Below are positions 48,929 to 60,989 of a stretch of 64,000 bases of DNA, one piece after another; within the stretch, counting starts at the first letter, position 1; every line of letters begins with the position of its first letter. Source of the DNA: Circinella minor (lineage: Eukaryota > Mucoromycota > Mucoromycetes > Mucorales > Lichtheimiaceae); assembly GCA_016758965.1 (NCBI GenBank), contig JAEPRB010000183.1:18658-82657 (forward strand), in the 5' to 3' direction. The notes under the pieces are model-generated. The model saw nothing but the letters and a program-made list of their open reading frames with translations, searched no databases and was not told where the DNA came from. A program made the translations under genes and the position numbers.

Positions 48929-50175
48929 ATGCCATCAGCAAAACAAATTATCAATGATGATCACTTGAAACAAAGCGTTACAGCACGTATGAAAACAGTT
49001 GTTGGTGCCAAGTCACATAGTGCCAGTAATACCATCCGTACTGTTGCCAGCATGTTTGATGCTGCTTCACAAGCTTGTGAATTTGATCGCGAACGGTGTA
49101 TGTTGGAATGGTTACAGACATGTGTTACAACAGCTGTTGAAATGGCACTTGCTGAAGCCAATGGAGAAACAATTAAACCTCAAAAGCAACCAGATCCAGA
49201 AGAACCGTTTGTGGTAGAGGAGCGAGGTTTAAGATATGACAGGATCGGAGCTTCCGATGATGAATATGTACCATCGGGTGAAGAAGATGCAGTTGTTCCA
49301 GCTGCACCTAGTAAAAAAAAACAAAATGGAAGAAAAAAAAAGAAGAAAGAAGAGGAAGATCAACTTGTCCCTGAAGAAGCTAAAGGTGCAAGCGCGTTTA
49401 TTTCTCGAGGTGCAGGATCAAAGGCAGTTGTCAAGTATTTTACACAACAACAAGGTGGACCCAGTTCTATTCTGAGTGATGGTTATTATGCACGATCTTA
49501 CTTTTTCCCGTCCAAAGATAGTTTTAATGTAACACCACGTCAATTTTTTCTTCTTCATGGTCGTTTTCGTTTTCATTTTTACTAATTTTGAAAGGATTAT
49601 TATTATGTATCATATGTTATAGTCTTTTATTTCAGTTTTGAACTCTGCTAAGAAAACGATCGATGTATGTGTATTTGCTATGACCGATGATGATGTTGCT
49701 GATGCTTTGATTGATGCCAAGAACCGTAATGTAACCATTCGAATTATCAATGATAATCAACAAGCTGCAGGAAAAGGTGCAGATGCGGTGAGATTACAAG
49801 CGGATCATGGTATCCCTTACAAGACCGATAATACGTAAGTTATCATTGTTATCTTTTTTTCAAATCCTTATTTATATACTTGTGTGAATAATTTGGATCT
49901 ATAATTTTTTATTTAGTACTGGTTACATGCACAACAAATTTGCTATTGTGGATGGAGCCACGTTGATTAATGGTAGCTTTAATTGGTCAAAAGGGTAAGC
50001 AAAAAATCAAAGATTTACAGACCGCATAAACCCCTCGTACCAACTAATTGATTTCTTCTTTTTTCTTTTCCGCAGTGCTCGATTCAAGAACCGAGAAAAT
50101 ATTATTATTACCAATATACCCGAATGTATTAAAGAGTTCCAAAAACAATTTGATTCTCTTTGGGCAGAATTCTAA
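48929..50175 (+). CDS. PLD6/Zucchini-type phospholipase D-family protein, single HKD motif
   Basis: Exons 48929-49528, 49623-49834, 49917-49994 and 50076-50175 give 329 residues. The C-terminal ~150 residues match the PLD6/MitoPLD/Zucchini pattern: YFFPSKDSFN, SAKKTIDVCVFAMTDDDVADALIDA, VTIRIINDNQQ. These are followed by the HKD motif in GYMHNKFAIVDGATLINGSFNWS (His, Lys and Asp all present), and NRENIII with a terminal EFQKQFDSLWAEF. In animals such proteins act as cardiolipin hydrolase or as the piRNA endonuclease. Here the N-terminal ~150 residues are different. They are soluble, with an acidic patch and a Lys-rich run (about residues 129-143) that could be a nuclear signal, and there is no membrane anchor. 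A nuclease or lipase role is therefore open. An upstream exon 48731-48826, spliced at 48827-48925, would add 33 residues in frame. Confidence 0.88.
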
Positions 50176-50346
50176 ATATTATAAAAATAATAAAAATAAT
50201 AATAAAATGATAAATAGTAACAATGCTTAATATAAAAAGGAGAAGTAATGATGGTTGTGTGTAGCGCAGCAGTGGCTTGTAAAATCATTGGATAGTTTTC
50301 AATGTCAGGAAGTCAAAGAAAATTTTTTCTTGGGATTGTGCGCCGA

Positions 50347-50354
50347 TATAAAAG
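50347..50354 (+). promoter_or_regulatory. Probable TATA box of the EF-1alpha gene
   Basis: TATAAAAG lies in a locally GC-rich setting about 183 bases upstream of the EF-1alpha ATG. Spacing suits a start site near 50375-50390, upstream of a proposed leader intron. Strong TATA boxes are common in highly expressed fungal genes. Confidence 0.6.
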
Positions 50355-50415
50355 GCGGGTTAAAAATGGCGTCGCCGATTTTTTCTTTTTTTTTCTTCAC
50401 TTTCATATCAAATAG

Positions 50416-50530
50416 GTATGTTGTTTTTTTTGGCTGGTGCTGCTTGTTTGTACATGTAGATGGATAATATAAATATGTATATATATATGGATCTATGATA
50501 TTGATCTACTCTTATTTTTATTTCATATAG
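50416..50530 (+). other. Proposed 5' UTR intron of the EF-1alpha gene
   Basis: A GTATGT donor at 50416 and a CATATAG acceptor ending at 50530 bound 115 bases that finish six bases before the ATG at 50537. Leader introns are frequent in highly expressed fungal translation genes. Not proven without transcript data. Confidence 0.4.
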
Positions 50531-50536
50531 TCTATC

Positions 50537-52129
50537 ATGGGTAAGGAAAAGACTCACATTAACCTTGTCGTCATCGGTCACGTCGATTCCGTAAGTATAG
50601 GTTTTTTTTTATTTTGAAACTGGTTTTTTTTAAAATTATAATCAAAAAAATATTTTACTCATTTCAATTGTTATTTTCGCATCTTTGAAACAGGGTAAGT
50701 CTACCACTACTGGTCATTTGATCTACAAGTGTGGTGGTATTGACAAGCGTACCATTGAAAAGTTCGAGAAGGAAGCTGCTGAACTCGGTAAGGGTTCCTT
50801 CAAGTACGCTTGGGTTTTGGACAAGCTTAAGGCTGAACGTGAACGTGGTATCACTATTGATATCGCTTTGTGGAAGTTCGAAACTCCCAAGTACCACGTT
50901 ACTATTATTGATGCTCCTGGTCACAGAGATTTCATCAAGAACATGATTACTGGTACTTCCCAAGCTGATTGTGGTATTTTGATTATCGCTGCCGGTACTG
51001 GTGAATTCGAAGCTGGTATTTCCAAGGATGGTCAAACCCGTGAACACGCTCTTTTGGCTTTCACCCTTGGTGTCCGTCAACTTATTGTTGCTCTTAACAA
51101 GATGGATGCTACCAAGTACTCCGAAGCTCGTTACAACGAAATTGTCAAGGAAGTCTCCACTTTCATTAAGAAGATCGGTTTCAACCCCAAGACTGTTCCT
51201 TTCGTCCCTATCTCCGGTTGGAATGGTGACAACATGTTGGAAGAATCTCCCAACATGCCCTGGTTCAAGGGATGGACCAAGGAAAACAAGGCTGGTTCCA
51301 AGACTGGTAAGACTCTTTTGGAAGCCATTGACAACATTGATCCCCCAGTCCGTCCTTCCGACAAGCCCCTTCGTCTTCCCCTTCAAGATGTCTACAAGAT
51401 CGGTGGTATCGGTACTGTTCCCGTCGGTCGTGTCGAAACTGGTGTTATCAAGGCTGGTATGATTGTTACCTTCGCCCCTGCTAACGTCACCACTGAAGTC
51501 AAGTCCGTTGAAATGCATCACGAACAATTGGCTGAAGGTACCCCCGGTGACAACGTCGGTTTCAACGTCAAGAACGTTTCTGTCAAGGATATCCGTCGTG
51601 GTAACGTCTGTTCCGACTCCAAGAACGACCCCGCCAAGGAATCCGGTTCTTTCACTGCTCAAGTTATTGTCTTGAACCATCCTGGTCAAATCTCCGCTGG
51701 TTACTCTCCAGTCTTGGATTGTCACACCGCTCACATCGCCTGTAAGTTCGCTGAACTTTTGGAAAAGATTGATCGTCGTTCCGGTAAGAAGTTGGAAGAT
51801 GCTCCCAAGGTAATTATTAATATATTTTTAGATGGATTATGGAATAGTTTTGGGTGAAAGTATATAAGAAAAATATGCTTCTAGGTTTATTAATGGTATT
51901 ATGTTTATTTTGAATAAAATAGTTCGTCAAGTCTGGTGACTCTGCCATCGTCAAGTTGGTTCCTTCCAAGCCCATGTGTGTTGAAGCCTATACTGAATAT
52001 CCTCCTCTTGGTCGTTTCGCCGTCCGTGATATGCGTCAAACTGTTGCTGTCGGTGTCATCAAGGCCGTTGAAAAGGTTGACAAGTCCGGTAAGGTCACCA
52101 AGGCTGCCCAAAAGGCTGGCAAGAAATAA
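50537..52129 (+). CDS. TEF1: Translation elongation factor EF-1alpha
   Basis: Exons 50537-50590, 50694-51809 and 51923-52129 give 458 residues, the usual family length. The GTP-binding motifs are clear: GHVDSGKS (split by intron 1), [12 protein letters not shown] and the SGWNGDNM region. Domains II and III follow ([62 protein letters not shown]). The protein brings aminoacyl-tRNA to the ribosome as a GTP complex. Codon use differs sharply from neighbours: strongly biased to GGT, AAG, GTC/GTT, TCC and AAC, as expected of a highly expressed gene. A TATA box and probable leader intron lie upstream. Intron 1 sits inside the P-loop coding sequence. Confidence 0.98.
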
Positions 52130-52529
52130 ACAGCTCTTGCTTCCTAAACAAGAATAGATGCGTTGAAAATTGGTGGTCCTTATTATGTTAATATCACATG
52201 AATAATCTCGCTTGTTTTTTTCTCTTTCTCATTTTACATATTTTTCTCTGCTTCTAAACCAGCACTAAAAAGACAATCACTTTAAGTCTTTTTGTTTCAT
52301 AAATTTAAATAATAAAAAAAAGTGCATTGGTACATATTGACCATCATATTTAAAAAACAAGTTATACGTATATATCGCGTTTTTTTCAATAATATTTTCC
52401 TATTATCATAAGTGGTTGTGTATGAAAGAGTTTTAGGTAATAATAGTAATAAAGGTGTTCTTTGGATCGTTCTAAACCTGGTTTGTTTGCATGAAGTTAT
52501 GATCTAAGTCAAAAAGGAACAATCTTTGA

Positions 52530-52560
<31 letters not shown>

Positions 52561-53313
52561 GCACCTACTATTTTACACGTTAAAGAAGGTGCTTGATGTT
52601 ATGAATCAGATCAAGTTACTCGTATATTACTACTATTATTTAAATAGCTTTGTCGCATACTTTTTATCAAAACATTGGATACGATTGTTTCTGGATTATG
52701 CCAAGCCTGGTTTTTGTTAATGCATTATGTGAGTAAAACCGGAGTATTATTGATGGATTTAAATGGATTTGTGTTACCTATGACGTATATATTTGGCTTC
52801 TACTTATCTTTCACTCTATCACAAACACCCTGACAATATATCTATGAAGGAAAAGAACATTTCATAGGAATATAATAATAAAAACCTTGATAATATGTAA
52901 AGAGAAGCTCATGTAATTTGTCTTTTAATACTTTTGATATATATAAGTTTTAAATGTATGTAAAACGTTTTTTTCTTTTTTTTTTCTGGTTGAGTATAAT
53001 GAAGCTAACTAGATACAAAAGAGGGAACGTTTTTTTTTTTTTTTTTTTGAATGGGTAAAAATTGGAAACATTGATTTTCAAGGGAGAAATTTTACATAAA
53101 AGAAAAATAAAAGAAAAGAAAAACGAAAGGGGGTTTTGTGAGATGTAATTGTATAAACGTTTTTGCGTGTGTAAGTGTGTATATATGTAGAAAACAAAAG
53201 AAATGATATGATATGTTATGATATGATGCCAGTCAAACCATAAGATAGAATGAAGAAAACTAATATAAGATAGAAAATGGAGGTAGGGGTATGGTATTCT
53301 GTTATTCTTTCCT
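52130..53313. other. Convergent intergenic region with long T tracts
   Basis: 3'-to-3' gap between EF-1alpha and the TSC2 gene. It contains an uninterrupted T28 tract at 52533-52560 and a T19 tract at 53030-53048. No gene, RNA or element is recognised. Confidence 0.6.
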
Positions 53314-56300
53314 TCAAGTATATTTTGTAAAGTCAAGAACTTGTTCAAATGGAACTTTGTTGTTGACAGTAATTGCTGGAGTGGAAGAAGATGAAGGAGG
53401 AGCTTGTTGATCATTTGTTGTTGATTTAGTGACACGATCACGAATCCGTTTAATTTGTCGTAATCGTTCTTTCCAAGGCGAAACATATTCACGCCTACCA
53501 CCTCCTGCACTCACTGATTGGAATACTTGAGCAAAAATATTGGCATGTAAAGCCGTTTGTCTGACCAAATGAGGTAAGGACTGACCTGAAACAAGTTTTG
53601 GTTCTGAAATAGGTCCAATTTCAGGCATATCAGGGCGACGTTGCATTTCGACTTTGAAGAACGTATTATTATCGGAATCAGACGATGTTGTGATAGATGA
53701 TAATGTTGAAGAAGAAGGTGAAATAGACGATGCGGTGGATGGTGTAAAAGATGAAATCGAATGAGGAGTGATAACAATATTGCAAAAGTTGAATTGACCA
53801 GGTAGGGTATCAAATGCATAATCTTTACCCGAGTCATTATATACAATTGTCACAAAATCGTTCCCAATATGTCGCTTTTTGTTGCTACACTGTGGATCGC
53901 GTTCCAAATTGGTTGGCATTAACGTGGCTACATGAAAGATCACACGTGTTACATCGTCTTTCCAGAAATATGCAAATCGACCATCTATATCCATTTCACG
54001 ATCCAATCCACCGGTATTATCTGTTCGTCCTTTCAATAATTCAATTTCACCCAGCGCATTCAATAATTTGACATATTCGGGTGATCCATGTGTATTGGCA
54101 AGAATATCGACCTCGGTATGTTGCCCTTTACCGACATAAAGCACACCAATCTTGTGGAAATCAACGACGGGAATACGATCTAAAATACCTAAACTACGTG
54201 TCGTCGCTTCATCTTCTGGAAGAGGTGGTATATTTTCCCCAATGCGTGTAAGGTCTGGATAGTTGCTTAGTTGTAGAAATAGAAAACCAGGGTCAAGTGG
54301 TTGATCCATACGACGTAGAAGGCCACTGCTGGATATGGATTGTGCAGGTGTTTCGGGGTCAGCAAGTACTTGCCGAATAACATTATCCAGTTGTTCATGT
54401 ATGTTATTATTATTATTATTGCCAGCAGTCATGGGTGTTTGTCCTCCAATACTAACAGTACCGCTACCACTACCACTACTATTTCCTTCTGTAGCTCCAG
54501 ATGCTGGTGATGAGTCGTTATTGCTTTGCTGTTCTTGTTGCTCTTCATCCACATTTCCTGAATTTTGCTGTTGCTGTTGGTATTGTTGCGTAGCAATGTT
54601 TGCAGCTGCTGCCAAATTTTCAAACGTGATGCCAAGCCCCGATTCCACCAATGGTAAAGGTGAAGAAGTGTCGTTACCGGGAGCATTACCACTCTCACGT
54701 TGTTGTAACATACGTGAAGCCATTAGATCAGGTGTATATTGCATCATGAGTAAAGCAGGTAATGTTTGGTAATCAATTGCATTTGACTTGATACGATTTT
54801 CAATGTTACACATCATGGATACTGTGCCGGAAGGGCGTCGAATAGTCATTTCTACCCAACCCAATGCCTTGGCCGTCTTCAGAGTCAGTAATGTATGACC
54901 ATAGACCCATGTACGCATACTTTGTCGTATACCACCTTCGCTGTTTGCTGTTGTATTACCAGCCCCTGTTAACGGACTGGGCCCAGCTGCTGGATCGCCC
55001 ATTAGGATTTTTGATACAAGTGATTTTTCTGGCGATAAGCTTACATCAGCAAAACTGAATCTTGAAAGCATGTCAATACATGTGAATGTTTGTTCATCGA
55101 TGCCTTTACCGATAGGTGTAGCACTTAGAAGCCGTCCGATGATGAATGAAACATGTTTACGTCGTTCTCTTAATGGTACTGCGGTAAACCATACCGTAAT
55201 AACGAGATAAGCCATGATCAAAACGTATTGTGAAAGTGCATTTTGTGTAGTAATTTGCTGTGCATCTTTACTGTTTTTGGAATTTTGTTGTTGTTGTTGC
55301 TGCTGCTGAGATGAAGATGAAGATGATGATGCAGGTGGTGTTTGTTGATGATGATGATGATGATGATGATGATGAGGTGTAGGCGGTGTGCTCATTGGTG
55401 AGCTTGTTGTAGATGATGCGGATGAAGATTGTGTGTGTTGAAGATAATTGAGGGCAATAGCAAATACAGGTTTATACATATCACTCGTAAAATTAGCATA
55501 AAGCCCAGGCAATCGTGCCAATGTAGATAAAAATTCCAAAATATGGACAGATACACTGCTGACTGAAATGATTTGAGACATACGTTGCAAAATTTCATTC
55601 AACATTTTTGTTACTGAAAGCGGTAACTCATGGCAACATACAGACAATGCATGGATACAAGGTTTTGTGGCAGCCGTGATTTGTGTCAATCCCATATAAA
55701 ATGCAAATACAATTTCATCTTGACGTTGCTTATCAAATAACCGTCGGTATGATATAAGCACCACTAAAATATTGTAAGCATACACATAAACATCATTCCG
55801 TTTAATGGTAGGAGGAATGCTATGAACATTTTTAAGAAAATCACGACTATGGATCCATCCAGTGATACTCCGTCGTAGTTTTTCGATCGTACCAGGAGAA
55901 CCACAAAACATGTGTTTGTTACCAAGCTGGATCGGTAATCGTTTAAGTACGAACAAAACCAATTCCCAATTGGATGAATGGGATAAAACCACAATATACG
56001 CTTCTAATAGTTCGCCAATGGGTAAAACGCGACCTTGTTCACGATGCTCTTGGTTTTCAGAATGGGAGAGCATCACTGGACTGGGGTATCGTGGTCGTTG
56101 TGGTTGTTCTTGTTGCTGCTGTTGTTGCTGTTGATGATGTGGTAAAGATACTGATCCCATCATCATGGTGGCACTTTTATCTCGATTCATTGCTTCTCGA
56201 CGCCTAGCATTTTGTGTTTCTCGTATAGTTGCCATCAAACTGTTATCATTTTCAAATGCTATTACAATCCGTAAATTAGAATGATTCTTCAATAAGTAAA

Positions 56301-58807
56301 ACCAGCATATATACACTTTATACAAAAAGAAAAAAAAAGATTAACTTACGATCGTCAGTCATATAAACTCGATGGTCAGGAGGACATCGTAAACAAAGCA
56401 TCATATCAAGTGCAACTACCATCGAACCACCATAAGGACAAAGTAAATCATCCATATTGTTGCTAATGCTTGTGATAGTACGAAACACTTTGAGACACGC
56501 CTTAGCATCTGACCCCAACAAAAGTTCTTCAAACAGTTGTACAAGTCCATACATGGCAGGTACACCAGAGCAACACTGTCCTTCACTCGTAATGCTGCCA
56601 TCAGAAATAATCGGACTACTAGCACTTAATGGTGACGCCGTAGAGCTTTTCGACATGGTATAATGAATACGTGGAGAGCTTGTGCTACCATGATTTGACT
56701 GACTTTGTGATCGGCGTAACGTAGCTGTACGTGATCTATCATCTTCACGATGTGTTCCAAGTGTAGCACTAGTACTTCCCGTCGTTGTTGCCTGTGCAAT
56801 GGCTGAGGCAACACCTCTAGAAGCTGCTATGGGTATTCGAGATGATCGTAAATCATCAAGACATTTACAACTGGCACATCGACGAAGTACATCCAATAAT
56901 TGATCAAACATATTTTCTTCATTATTAAAATTTTGAGCATCTGATAATGCCAGCACAATCAGATCCACCGTTCTTTGTCGTAATTCTGCATTAGTTTCTT
57001 GTGGAGCACCTTGTACCATAGGATAAATAATCTGGGTATTCATTATGTCGGAATAGAAATCTTTGGTCGACATGCATACATCTGTGACGATCGACAAGAC
57101 GCGTAATCTGACTGTTCCAGCAATATCAGGTGGAATAAAGAATGTGTTAACGATTTCTTTGAGTCGTTCGATCCAATTGTCGTCTGAAGGTAAAAGCATA
57201 TGCTCATTTTCGTAGTAAGTGAGCAAAATTTGGGCCCCTTCAGGTGAAATATGGTGCCGTAAAGCATAAATGACTTTCATCAGACGACCAACAGGACCCG
57301 TGTATCGCTTGTGCTGGGCATATTGATTATATACACAGGCCAAAAAACGAATGAACTGGTACACCATTGATGTACCCGTGCCATTATCCATATAAAGAGA
57401 TGGGAACCAATGCACAACTTGTCGTAATTCTTGTTGATTATTGTTCCCTTGATGCTGAAACTGTCTCAAGAGTTGTTCCGTGCAAACGTCACAAATATCC
57501 CAAATTGTATCCCATTCCAATAATGAAATTGTGCCTTGATTTTCTATTAAAATTTTTAGGCTCTCCAAGATCTTTGCATTGACTAGTTCTGATTGTCGTT
57601 GAATCGCTGCACGTCGTAAATACATTAATAAAATCGAGTCGGGAACTTGATATGATTCAGATACGCTTGATCGATTATTATTATTACCCCATGAAGCTTG
57701 GGTCAAAAGTGTGATTGCACCACTCGTCAAGTCAACCTCTTGTTTCTTGATTTCTGTGATTCCGTTGCACAGTGTGAGAATTGCATTATGAGCACAATGG
57801 GAACGTAATAAATTCATAAAAATAGACCATGGTGACTCGCCCGTGTCAGCTGGTGGTGCCCTATCCTGTGGCAACATGACAGAAACACATAAAATGTCCA
57901 TGAAAGGCTGTAATGCTTCAAACGGAACAAACCGGTATCGGACAACGACATCTGCAAACGCTAAACATGTCTTGATATCACTTGAATGATTGGATGAGAA
58001 TAATGCCAATTTTGCCGCTTCAATCATATCTGTCACTTCATTTTCTTCAAACATAGCAAAGTTGAATTTTGCAATCACGGTAAGTAAATGCATAATATCA
58101 CCAAGAAAAGGAACTACTGTTGCTCCGCTATTGGTAACCGTCGTCGTCCTCTTTGTAGTTGTGTTCGTTAATAACAATAAGAGAGCATCTCCTTTTACAT
58201 CTTTTAATGCTACTTGTTTCATCCATTGTATCAACAACTTGCCAACATTCTTCTCGAACCCCGAAATATCTCGACCCCCTTTACAAAGTGCAAAAAGAAC
58301 ACGATACATATCTGCGAAATCGTCCCAATTGGTATAATCTCGTAATGAGTTGTAAAACGTGACTCTGGCCATACCCAACTCCTCATATTGACCTTCAATC
58401 GCTGCAATCATAAATTCAAATACTGCGTGTCGAGCATCTTGATTCGCTGCCGTATAATGTTGTTGATGCTGTTGTTGTTGTTGTTGTTGTGTCGAGTGTT
58501 GTTGCTGCTGCTGCTGCGTATGTTGTTGTTCTGGTTGGTCTAAAATGTCTTTCACGGCAAAAAAAACATTATCCAAATGAGTGAACTTATAACTTTTGCA
58601 TAGCTCAGTAAATACTCGTATGTGTTTACATCGCGTAGCGAGGGGTTGCTGATTCGACGACACCAAAGGAAGAATCAAACGTGCATCGAGTGGACAAGTA
58701 GGATCACTGTTTTGAAGATTAAGACACGATTCGACAGTTATTGACGATGCACGCGGTCGAAGGATATTGCTCAGCCAACGATTCGAGGTAGACGACGATG
58801 ACGCCAT
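53314..58807 (-). CDS. TSC2: Tuberin (TSC2), Rheb GTPase-activating protein
   Basis: Two exons, 58807-56350 and 56258-53314, joined by a 91-bp GT-AG intron, give 1800 residues, close to human tuberin (1807). The N-terminal two thirds are helical tuberin-type sequence with Gln-rich (about residues 95-115), His-rich and Ser/Gln/Asn-rich low-complexity inserts. The C-terminal Rap/Ran-GAP domain (about residues 1530-1690) has ILDRIPVVDFHKIGVLYVG and the catalytic asparagine-thumb region NKKRHIGNDFVTIVYNDSG. GQFNFCNIVITPHS and VRQTALHANIFAQVF follow, and the end resembles tuberin (VLDFTKYT). With TSC1 it switches Rheb off and so restrains TORC1. S. cerevisiae lacks it; fission yeast keeps it. The acceptor was chosen at 56259 because it is the one that keeps frame. 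Confidence 0.95.
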
Positions 58808-59060
58808 GAAACGGTTGGAAGGGCAAAGAATAAAATAAAATAAAAAGTTAAAGAAAAGGAAAAAAAATTGGAGGGTTCGACTTGTAAACTCTTTTTTTTT
58901 ACGCTTGTTCGCACCACTTCAATGCCACCGAGCAACTCATTTTTTCTTTTTAATCCCAGTAAACTTTTTTTTTTCCTTTACAGCAATTGACTATTTAATC
59001 AATAATTATATGGTATCAATCTATACTAATATTAAAAAGAAGAAAGTTTATTTAAAACAG

Positions 59061-59169
59061 TTAAAGTCTCCATCTCCCGGCCTTGAGTAATGGACGTACA
59101 CGTAAAAACCAATATGCTGCACCATAAGTAGCTCCACCAATATGTGCTGCACTATCTACCACTTCATTC

Positions 59170-59206
<37 letters not shown>

Positions 59207-60352
59207 ACGATTTAGTGCAACAGAACAAGAATTTTTTTATTCTATACTTTTCCATTGTTACCTTAAGTGTATATGCTTGATATATATCATAAGCAGCCAC
59301 ACCTCCCACAAGTGCTATTGCTGGCATAGGAATAATAAAGAATAAGAGGAATGTTGTTCTAGGAACTATAGAAGAATGATTTATTGATATTTTAAATTGA
59401 GTTTGATATATTTTTTATTTTATCCTCTCACTCCCATGTCAATACATCTGACTAACTTACATGCACATGCATAAAATGTTGTGATACCCATCACCGCACC
59501 TTAAAAAAAGCACAATAGTCATACATTAGTCTAAGATAAAGATAATATGACCCATCATCGGACAACCCATTTACCTGATGCCCCCAATGAACTAAATTGC
59601 TCTGAGCCTGCAAAGAATTGTTTCTTAACCAATGTAGGTCTGATATATTTACGGTATGCCTGCGTAAAAAGACTAGCCATGATACCTGCTCCCGCATATA
59701 ATAGCAAGAACCGAGATGCTCCAATAGCTTCAATAGCGCCCTGACCCATTGAATATAAAACCATCATATTAAGACCCAAATGACCTATCCTATTATGAGA
59801 AAAAGCCGACGTCAATAATGTATGATAACGTCCTTGTTCAATAGCTTCACGTGAGTTCAAAAAGTTGGCTGACATAAAGCTAAGCCAGCTACTATCACCA
59901 AATTGTCGATAACAGTTGATTGCATATTGCCAAAAGAAAAAAACTCCAAGATTAATACCAATGACGGTATATAAAACTTGGTTCGGATTATTGTCGAGTC
60001 GTTGACCGAATCGTCGAAATGGATTTTGTTGTTGCTTTAATGCTTGTGAAAGTTTTGGTTTGTTTTCATAATAATGAGGTCGAATAAAAACGCGCCATAA
60101 TGAACTTTGTGATTGTGTTCCTTTAGTTAGGGTTGCTGTTGCAGTAGTAGCAGTTGTTGTAGTTGTAGTAAAGAAACGAATATTAGTTTGCTGTTTTCCT
60201 AACAATTGTAATGTACGAAATAATGATTTCTGCTGTTGTTGTTTTAAACTAGTTGCATTGCTAATAAATCCACTAATGCTTATGTCTTGCTTGTTGATCT
60301 GGTTTATAAATTGCCATCGATTCAAAGCTCGCTGAGATATGACACGAAGCAT
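59061..60352 (-). CDS. PCP1: Mitochondrial rhomboid protease (PCP1/PARL type)
   Basis: Exons 60352-59575, 59499-59461, 59365-59262 and 59168-59061 join in frame to 342 residues, near the yeast Pcp1 length. Residues 1-~100 look like a mitochondrial presequence (Arg, Ser, Gln and Thr rich, few acids). Rhomboid transmembrane segments follow. HNRIGHLGLNMMVLYSMGQ contains the conserved HxxxN element. The catalytic serine lies in SSLGASGAVMG (GxSG, split by intron 1), and the catalytic histidine in DSAAHIGGATYGA. The enzyme cleaves inner-membrane proteins; in yeast it processes Mgm1 and Ccp1. The start chosen is the first ATG; an in-frame TTG further upstream is ignored. Intron 3 carries a 33-base T tract next to its acceptor. 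Confidence 0.93.
59173..59205. repeat. A33 tract (T33 in transcript sense) beside a splice acceptor
   Basis: An uninterrupted run of 33 A on the plus strand lies in intron 3 of the rhomboid gene and ends four bases before the exon, so the transcript reads T33-ATAG. It acts as an extreme polypyrimidine tract. It is also a likely length-variable site and sequencing trouble spot. Confidence 0.9.
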
Positions 60353-60985
60353 CGTTTGTGAGAACAAAGGATAAAAAAATCGCGCCAGCCAATTTTTTTT
60401 GTCCTTGTTGCAATGCGGGGGTTGTCAGCCAAATTTGACCAAATTACGGCTGATAATAAATACAGCTTGTCCTGTTTGTATATTTCTTCTTTGCCAAAGT
60501 CAAATCTATTTTACCAAATGAAATAACGAGATGATTTTTGTTTATAATAAATTCAGAACTAATAAATTTCATAAGAGTTGATCCTTGCTCCCCAATGATT
60601 GACTATCATTTTATTATATAGTGCACGACGTTCCTGATTTCGACAAGTTGTACAGTATGTTGCAACTTATGGCCAATCAATGCCAGCGTCTTGGCACATA
60701 TGATAATAGGAGGTCTTCAGGTTATTATGCTTATTGAGGTATAGTAATTGATTTATAAGCGACAGATGTAATACTAGAATATCGATTTACTGATAATTTA
60801 CAAGAACAAATGTATGAAAAAAGAAGTTATACAGATGCCGTTTTGAAAATCCAGCCAGGAGTATTGAGTTACATATATATTTCACCCTCGCTATATGTAT
60901 TAAATATTGGTCATTTTTCTTCCTAGGTTGATAAATGATGATGAATTAAAAACCACTTGTAATGCCTGTTTTTAATTTTTGCACT
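60353..60985. other. Upstream region of the rhomboid gene; otherwise no gene
   Basis: It holds the promoter side of the rhomboid gene. Around 60,600-60,690 the minus strand reads as a short Cys-containing coding-like stretch (VATYCTTCRNQERRALYNK), possibly part of a decayed element. Not claimed as a gene. Confidence 0.35.
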
Positions 60986-60989
60986 ATCT

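Noticed and set aside
50664..51734. Long minus-strand ORF of 356 codons opposite EF-1alpha
   Set aside because: It is a shadow of the strongly codon-biased EF-1alpha frame; it has no start context or domain.
52950..53510. Minus-strand ORF of 186 codons at the TSC2 3' end
   Set aside because: It overlaps the TSC2 C-terminus in another frame and reads mainly through T-rich 3' UTR; composition is Phe/Leu/Ile-rich noise.
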